A DNA stretch of 9,796 nucleotides, from contig JAGRCC010000205.1 of the NCBI GenBank assembly GCA_020433785.1, positions 1 to 9,796 of the forward strand. The letters are read 5' to 3'. A program made the position numbers and the translations under genes. The DNA is from Anaerolineae bacterium (lineage in GTDB: Bacteria > Chloroflexota > Anaerolineae > 4572-78 > J111). This document shows, piece by piece, positions 6,846 through 9,796 of this stretch (positions are counted from its first letter, which is position 1; each line of letters opens with the position of its first letter). Below the pieces are notes generated by a model that worked only from the letters and a program-made list of their open reading frames with translations, ran no database searches and was not told where the DNA came from.

Positions 6846-6895
6846 CCAGACCTGACAGGTTTAGTCAAACTAACGAAAACCTGTCAGGTCTCTGG
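6846..6895. repeat. Long palindromic repeat (REP-like) downstream of the cyclophilin gene
   Basis: The 14-bp arms GACCTGACAGGTTT (6849-6862) and AAACCTGTCAGGTC (6877-6890) are perfect inverted copies around a 14-nt loop. CCAGA on the left and TCTGG on the right extend the stem across a 2-nt bulge. Each arm contains its own odd palindrome, ACCTG-A-CAGGT and ACCTG-T-CAGGT. No T-run follows on either strand, so intrinsic termination is unlikely, although the hairpin may protect the 3' end of the cyclophilin mRNA. A dispersed REP-type element is the preferred reading. Confidence 0.7.
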
Positions 6896-6930
6896 TGTCA
6901 TATGAGCAGTGCTGACGACTCATTTCCCTA

Positions 6931-6959
6931 TTGACCCCGGACTGATCGAACAGTATACT
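6931..6959 (+). promoter_or_regulatory. Sigma-70-type promoter of the REC/TrxR fusion gene
   Basis: TTGACC (6931-6936) and TATACT (6954-6959) are 17 bp apart; each matches 5 of 6 consensus bases. Transcription would begin near 6966, giving a leader of about 35 nt to ATG 7001. The gene therefore does not depend on read-through from the cyclophilin gene past the palindrome. Confidence 0.65.
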
Positions 6960-6982
6960 ATTCGCTCAGTTATTTTTAATGA

Positions 6983-6988
6983 GAGGTG
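6983..6988 (+). promoter_or_regulatory. Ribosome binding site deciding the REC/TrxR start
   Basis: GAGGTG lies 12 nt before ATG 7001. It overlaps the alternative GTG at 6986, which has no ribosome binding site of its own. ATG 7001 is therefore preferred although the spacing is slightly long. Confidence 0.55.
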
Positions 6989-7000
6989 GGATTACGCATA

Positions 7001-8665
7001 ATGACAAAACCGGTGATCCTTTCAGTTGATGATGATCCGGGCGTACTGCGGGCTGTAGCTCGCGACCTGCGCCGCCAGTACGGAGAAGAGTACCGCATTC
7101 TGCGGGCCGACTCCGGCGCAGCCGGTTTAGAGGCTTTAGACGAACTCAAGCAGCGCCGTGAGCCGGTGGCGCTCTTTCTAGTTGACCAGCGGATGCCGCA
7201 CATGAGCGGCGTCGAATTTCTCAGCCAGGCGATTCAGCTTTACCCCGAGGCCAAACGCGCTTTATTAACCGCCTACGCCGATACCGATGCCGCGATTAAC
7301 GCCATCAACGAAGCGGCCGTTCACTACTATTTGCTGAAACCCTGGGATCCGCCTGAAGAGAAACTTTTCCCCATCTTAGATGACCTGCTGGATGAATGGC
7401 AGGCCGCGTATCGCCCCCCCTTTAGCGGTATTCGCATTATCGGCCATCGTTGGTCGCCCGAAACCCACGAACTAAAAGACTTTTTGGCCCGCAATCAGGT
7501 GCCCTATCAATATTTCGATATTGAACAGGACCCAGAGGCTGAGGCCCTTATGATTGAATTAGAGGCCCAGGCGGCCTCAATGCCGGTAGTGGCGCTGGCC
7601 GAAGGTGAAATTTTGCTGAACGCCAAGCCGACCGACATTGCCGAGAAAATTGGCCTTAAGCGCCAGGCTACGGAACAATTCTACGATTTGGCCATTGTTG
7701 GCGGCGGCCCGGCCGGTTTGGCCGCGGCTGTCTATGGGGCATCGGAAGGATTACGCACGGTCATGATCGAACGCCAAGCAACGGGTGGGCAGGCCGGCAC
7801 CAGCTCACGCATCGAAAATTACCTGGGTTTTCCCGTCGGTTTGAGCGGCAGCGATTTGGCCCGCCGGGCGACCGCCCAGGCCAAGCGGTTTGGGGTAGAG
7901 CTGCTGATGCCGCAAGAGGCTACGGGGGTGCGGCTTGAAGGCCCCTATCGCGTTTTGACGCTAGCCGACGGCAGCGAAATTTCGTGCCACGCCTTGATCG
8001 TGGCAGTGGGCCTTTCTTACGGCAAGCCCGACATTCCCGGCGTGGAAAGGTTGACCGGCGCGGGCGTCTATTACGGGGCTTCGCTAACTGAAGTTTCGGC
8101 TTGCCAGCAGCAAGACGCCTATATTATTGGGGCGGGCAACTCCGCCGGCCAGGCGGCGCTGTATCTGGCCCAACATGCCGCCGGCGTAACGCTGGTGGTG
8201 CGCGGCGATTCATTGGGAGCCAAGATGTCGCAGTATCTGGTCGATCGCATCGAGCAGCATCCCCGGATCACTGTGCGTTTGCAGAGTGTTATTACGGCGG
8301 TGGAAGGCAACACCCACCTGGATTGTGTGACAGTTCGCGATAATGTTACCGGCGAGGAAGAAACGAAGGGGGCGGCCGCGCTCTTCATTTTCATCGGCGC
8401 GGTGCCGTGTACGGAATGGTTAAACGGGGTGGTTACGATGGATCGGCACGGTTTTGTCCTAACCGGGGCGCAGTTGTTGATTGACGGCAAGCTGCCCAAA
8501 GATTGGCCGCTCGACCGGCCGCCCTACCTCCTGGAAAGCAGCGTTCCTGGCATTTTTGTGGTCGGCGATGTCCGATCCAATTCGGTTAAGCGCGTTGCTT
8601 CGGCGGTTGGTGAAGGCTCAATTGCTGTTCAGTTTGTTCATCAATATTTGAGCCGATTGAAGTAG
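7001..8665 (+). CDS. Fused response regulator / thioredoxin-reductase-like flavoprotein
   Basis: This 554-residue fusion has three parts. Residues 1-135 are a CheY-like receiver with acidic Asp10/Asp11, phospho-acceptor Asp62 (FLVDQRMP), Thr90 and Lys113 (LLKPW). Residues about 141-220 are glutaredoxin-like (GHRWSPETHELKDFLARNQVPY, cis-Pro195), but WSPET replaces CPxC. Residues about 227-554 are a thioredoxin-reductase-like module: FAD motif GGGPAG 234-239, GGQAG 262-266, NADPH motif GAGNSAG 377-383 and C-terminal FAD motif VGDVR 521-525. Where classical TrxR has CATC, this protein reads YYGASLTEVSAC, so the redox pair is absent. The layout matches what databases call fused response regulator/thioredoxin-disulfide reductase. 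True thioredoxin reductase activity is doubtful; NAD(P)H-dependent flavin chemistry controlled by phosphorylation is an inference. No histidine kinase or thioredoxin gene is nearby. Its own promoter is at 6931-6959. Confidence 0.9.
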   Translation: MTKPVILSVDDDPGVLRAVARDLRRQYGEEYRILRADSGAAGLEALDELKQRREPVALFLVDQRMPHMSGVEFLSQAIQLYPEAKRALLTAYADTDAAINAINEAAVHYYLLKPWDPPEEKLFPILDDLLDEWQAAYRPPFSGIRIIGHRWSPETHELKDFLARNQVPYQYFDIEQDPEAEALMIELEAQAASMPVVALAEGEILLNAKPTDIAEKIGLKRQATEQFYDLAIVGGGPAGLAAAVYGASEGLRTVMIERQATGGQAGTSSRIENYLGFPVGLSGSDLARRATAQAKRFGVELLMPQEATGVRLEGPYRVLTLADGSEISCHALIVAVGLSYGKPDIPGVERLTGAGVYYGASLTEVSACQQQDAYIIGAGNSAGQAALYLAQHAAGVTLVVRGDSLGAKMSQYLVDRIEQHPRITVRLQSVITAVEGNTHLDCVTVRDNVTGEEETKGAAALFIFIGAVPCTEWLNGVVTMDRHGFVLTGAQLLIDGKLPKDWPLDRPPYLLESSVPGIFVVGDVRSNSVKRVASAVGEGSIAVQFVHQYLSRLK

Positions 8666-8670
8666 GGCGG

Positions 8671-9363
8671 TTAAAACTCAAATCGGGGCGCTTCAGGCGA
8701 GAGAACGGTATGTTTTCGGGGCGCTCCATACAACTCGGTCAAGCCGGCGATGAGCGCTGCCATAAGCGCGCTCATGTCAGCCGGCCCCGTTTCATGCATG
8801 GCCTCGCTAACGATTAAGGCTTGGCTGGTTTCAGGGCTAACCGCTGAGCGGCGGCTCTGGCGAAAGGTCCAGCGTCGGGCGTGGACTTCGTCGGCGGCGT
8901 CGGCAAAAATGATTTCACCGGCCGGGGGTGTTTCGATCTCGCCGTTGAAGGCCAGATATCTTTCCGTCCCTACCGCCGGACGCACTTCAATGAACGTAGC
9001 CACCTGGGCCACATCGATGACCGCAATGGGTAGAGCAAACGCCACCGACACGGCGTTACAAAAATCGACCAGCGGATGCAGCGAGGGCAGATCGTCTTCT
9101 TTCCTAAAGCGCCGTAGCAGAGCTTCTGCCGCCGAGCGATACTGGGTCGGCTTAAGCCCCATCTGGCTGTAAACGCGCCGCCAGGCGCTCACTTCCGGCA
9201 TCTGGCCTTCCGATGTCTGGCTCAACCGGGCTCGAGCCTGTTGGTCCAACGGCTGAAGCAAGGGGGCAACCTCGACCTGCGGATGGATACCTTCGACGAC
9301 CATAATCCCCGGTACAAGCTGGGGGAATTGTTGCCAAATAATGGGTGTGTGAACAAAATACAT
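8671..9363 (-). CDS. Free-standing B3/B4 domain protein (PheRS-beta editing-domain family)
   Basis: The 230-residue protein starts at ATG 9363. The upstream ribosome binding site is poor, but the N-terminal TPIIWQQFPQLVPGIMVVEGI fits the family, which supports this start over ATG 9303. Recognisable B3/B4 features are HPLVDFCNAVSVAFALPIAV at 96-115, PPAGEIIFAD at 146-155, RRWTFRQSRRSAV at 163-175 and the SEAMHETG stretch at 186-193. In phenylalanyl-tRNA synthetase beta subunits this domain hydrolyses tRNA-Phe mischarged with Tyr. Solo versions (COG3382) are widespread with no settled role; trans-editing or RNA binding is possible. Nothing else of PheRS is present. The stop is 5 bp from the convergent stop of the REC/TrxR gene with no terminator between. 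A palindromic insertion occupies its upstream region, so its promoter may lie in or beyond that element. Confidence 0.85.
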   Translation of the reverse strand: MYFVHTPIIWQQFPQLVPGIMVVEGIHPQVEVAPLLQPLDQQARARLSQTSEGQMPEVSAWRRVYSQMGLKPTQYRSAAEALLRRFRKEDDLPSLHPLVDFCNAVSVAFALPIAVIDVAQVATFIEVRPAVGTERYLAFNGEIETPPAGEIIFADAADEVHARRWTFRQSRRSAVSPETSQALIVSEAMHETGPADMSALMAALIAGLTELYGAPRKHTVLSPEAPRFEF

Positions 9364-9376
9364 AGTGAAGTATTGA

Positions 9377-9521
9377 ATTACTTAGGATTTACGCAGTTGG
9401 GTGTAACGAACCAGGTGACAGTCACTTTTTGCCGAAAATGAACGCCCGTTTAGCCGAAACAAGTCGCTTTATCGTGTCTAAGTGACTGTCACCTTTTGAA
9501 CTGCGTAACTCATATTACTTA
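9377..9521. mobile_element. MITE-like insertion with 8-bp flanking direct repeat
   Basis: A direct repeat ATTACTTA lies at 9377-9384 and 9514-9521, like a target-site duplication. Just inside are imperfect terminal inverted repeats: GGATTTACGCAGTT (9385-9398) against, on the other strand, TGAGTTACGCAGTT (9512-9499), 12 of 14 matching. One extra base at 9513 makes the right edge slightly uneven. Inside, AGGTGACAGTCACTT (9413-9427) is a perfect inverted copy of AAGTGACTGTCACCT (9480-9494), and each arm holds its own palindrome, GTGAC-A/T-GTCAC. The 52-nt centre carries two GCCGAAA copies and no gene. It sits 4 bp after the sortase stop and 13 bp before the B3/B4 start. A non-autonomous transposon is the best reading; a REP-type element is the alternative. 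Confidence 0.55.
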
Positions 9522-9525
9522 TGAT

Positions 9526-9796
9526 TCAATTGCCGGCCTGCGCTTCAACCACCGGCTTGGCAATAACAATCACCCGATGGGTATTGTTACTATAAGGCCA
9601 GCAGGTGACCAGGGTTAACCGTTCCTCATTAAATGGGCCGATCCATTTGGCGTTTTCACGACGAATAGCCTCCGGCTCGCCTTTGTCTTTGACAATAAAC
9701 TTATCCTCGACATAGTAATTAAAGGCCCGCCCTTCCTGATCATAAAGGGTGATAATCGCGCCCGGTTCGATATCGACAATGTAGCGGAAGATTTCG
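9526..9796 (-). CDS. Sortase, C-terminal fragment cut by the window edge
   Basis: The frame is open from the right edge and ends at TGA 9528-9526; 89 residues are visible and the 5' end is missing. Sortases are membrane-bound cysteine transpeptidases that cut a C-terminal sorting signal and join the protein to the envelope. The fragment begins EIFRYIVDIEPGAIITLYDQ, the strand region after the catalytic His, which lies outside the window. Near the end is LTLVTCWPYSNNTHRVIVIA: catalytic Cys65 of the fragment sits in the TLxTC motif, and Arg74 completes the active site. The tail PVVEAQAGN is short with no C-terminal membrane segment, so any anchor would be N-terminal. The class cannot be assigned from this part. 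No obvious LPxTG substrate is in the window. A palindromic insertion begins 4 bp after the stop. Confidence 0.85.
   Translation of the reverse strand, partial: EIFRYIVDIEPGAIITLYDQEGRAFNYYVEDKFIVKDKGEPEAIRRENAKWIGPFNEERLTLVTCWPYSNNTHRVIVIAKPVVEAQAGN

Noticed and set aside
6846..6895. Intrinsic terminator after the cyclophilin gene
   Set aside because: The hairpin is strong, but neither strand has the T-run needed, and the loop is 14 nt. It is annotated as a repeat instead.
9241..9441. Plus-strand open frame over the 5' end of the B3/B4 gene and the palindromic insertion
   Set aside because: It overlaps a real gene antisense, ends inside the repeat element and matches nothing recognisable.
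1..9796. A multi-gene defence or biosynthetic system
   Set aside because: The genes are a mix of surface, envelope, folding, redox-signalling and translation-related families with separate promoters and changing strands. No nuclease, toxin, reverse transcriptase, transposase or biosynthetic core enzyme was found.

Overview
The window looks like chromosomal DNA of a Chloroflexota bacterium, probably Anaerolineae/Caldilineae-like (inference). Pointers are secreted proteins with DUF11 and Calx-beta modules joined by Thr-Pro-rich linkers, a C-terminal YVPVIIK tail, a DUF58/transglutaminase membrane pair, a response regulator fused to a thioredoxin-reductase-like flavoprotein, and a sortase with a TLVTCWP active site. 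No rRNA, tRNA, CRISPR array or transposase gene was seen.

Layout. 1-2339 (+): the end of a large DUF11 surface protein, then 20 bp later a secreted Calx-beta protein, probably one transcription unit. 2340-2399: a short CTAACC-rich junction between convergent genes. 6145-2400 (-): a DUF58 protein followed by a TgpA-type membrane transglutaminase, with a compact two-hairpin element (4770-4822) between them. This pair normally has a MoxR AAA+ ATPase beside it; none is present here. 6146-6329: a divergent control region with a good sigma-70-type promoter and a 13-bp palindrome at the predicted start of transcription of the cyclophilin gene. 6330-6812 (+): cyclophilin-type prolyl isomerase. 6846-6895: a long palindromic repeat. 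7001-8665 (+): a fused receiver / glutaredoxin-like / thioredoxin-reductase-like protein with its own near-consensus promoter and no redox CxxC. 8671-9363 (-): a free-standing B3/B4 (PheRS-beta editing-type) protein, whose stop lies 5 bp from the preceding convergent stop. 9377-9521: a probable MITE-like insertion with terminal inverted repeats, an internal self-palindromic inverted repeat and an 8-bp flanking direct repeat. 9526-9796 (-): the C-terminal 89 residues of a sortase, cut by the window edge.

How they fit together: three groups concern the cell surface (secreted adhesin-like proteins, the DUF58/transglutaminase pair, the sortase). The others are housekeeping or signalling genes. 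I see no single new multi-gene system. The least explained items are the three different intergenic palindromic elements and the cysteine-free REC/TrxR fusion.
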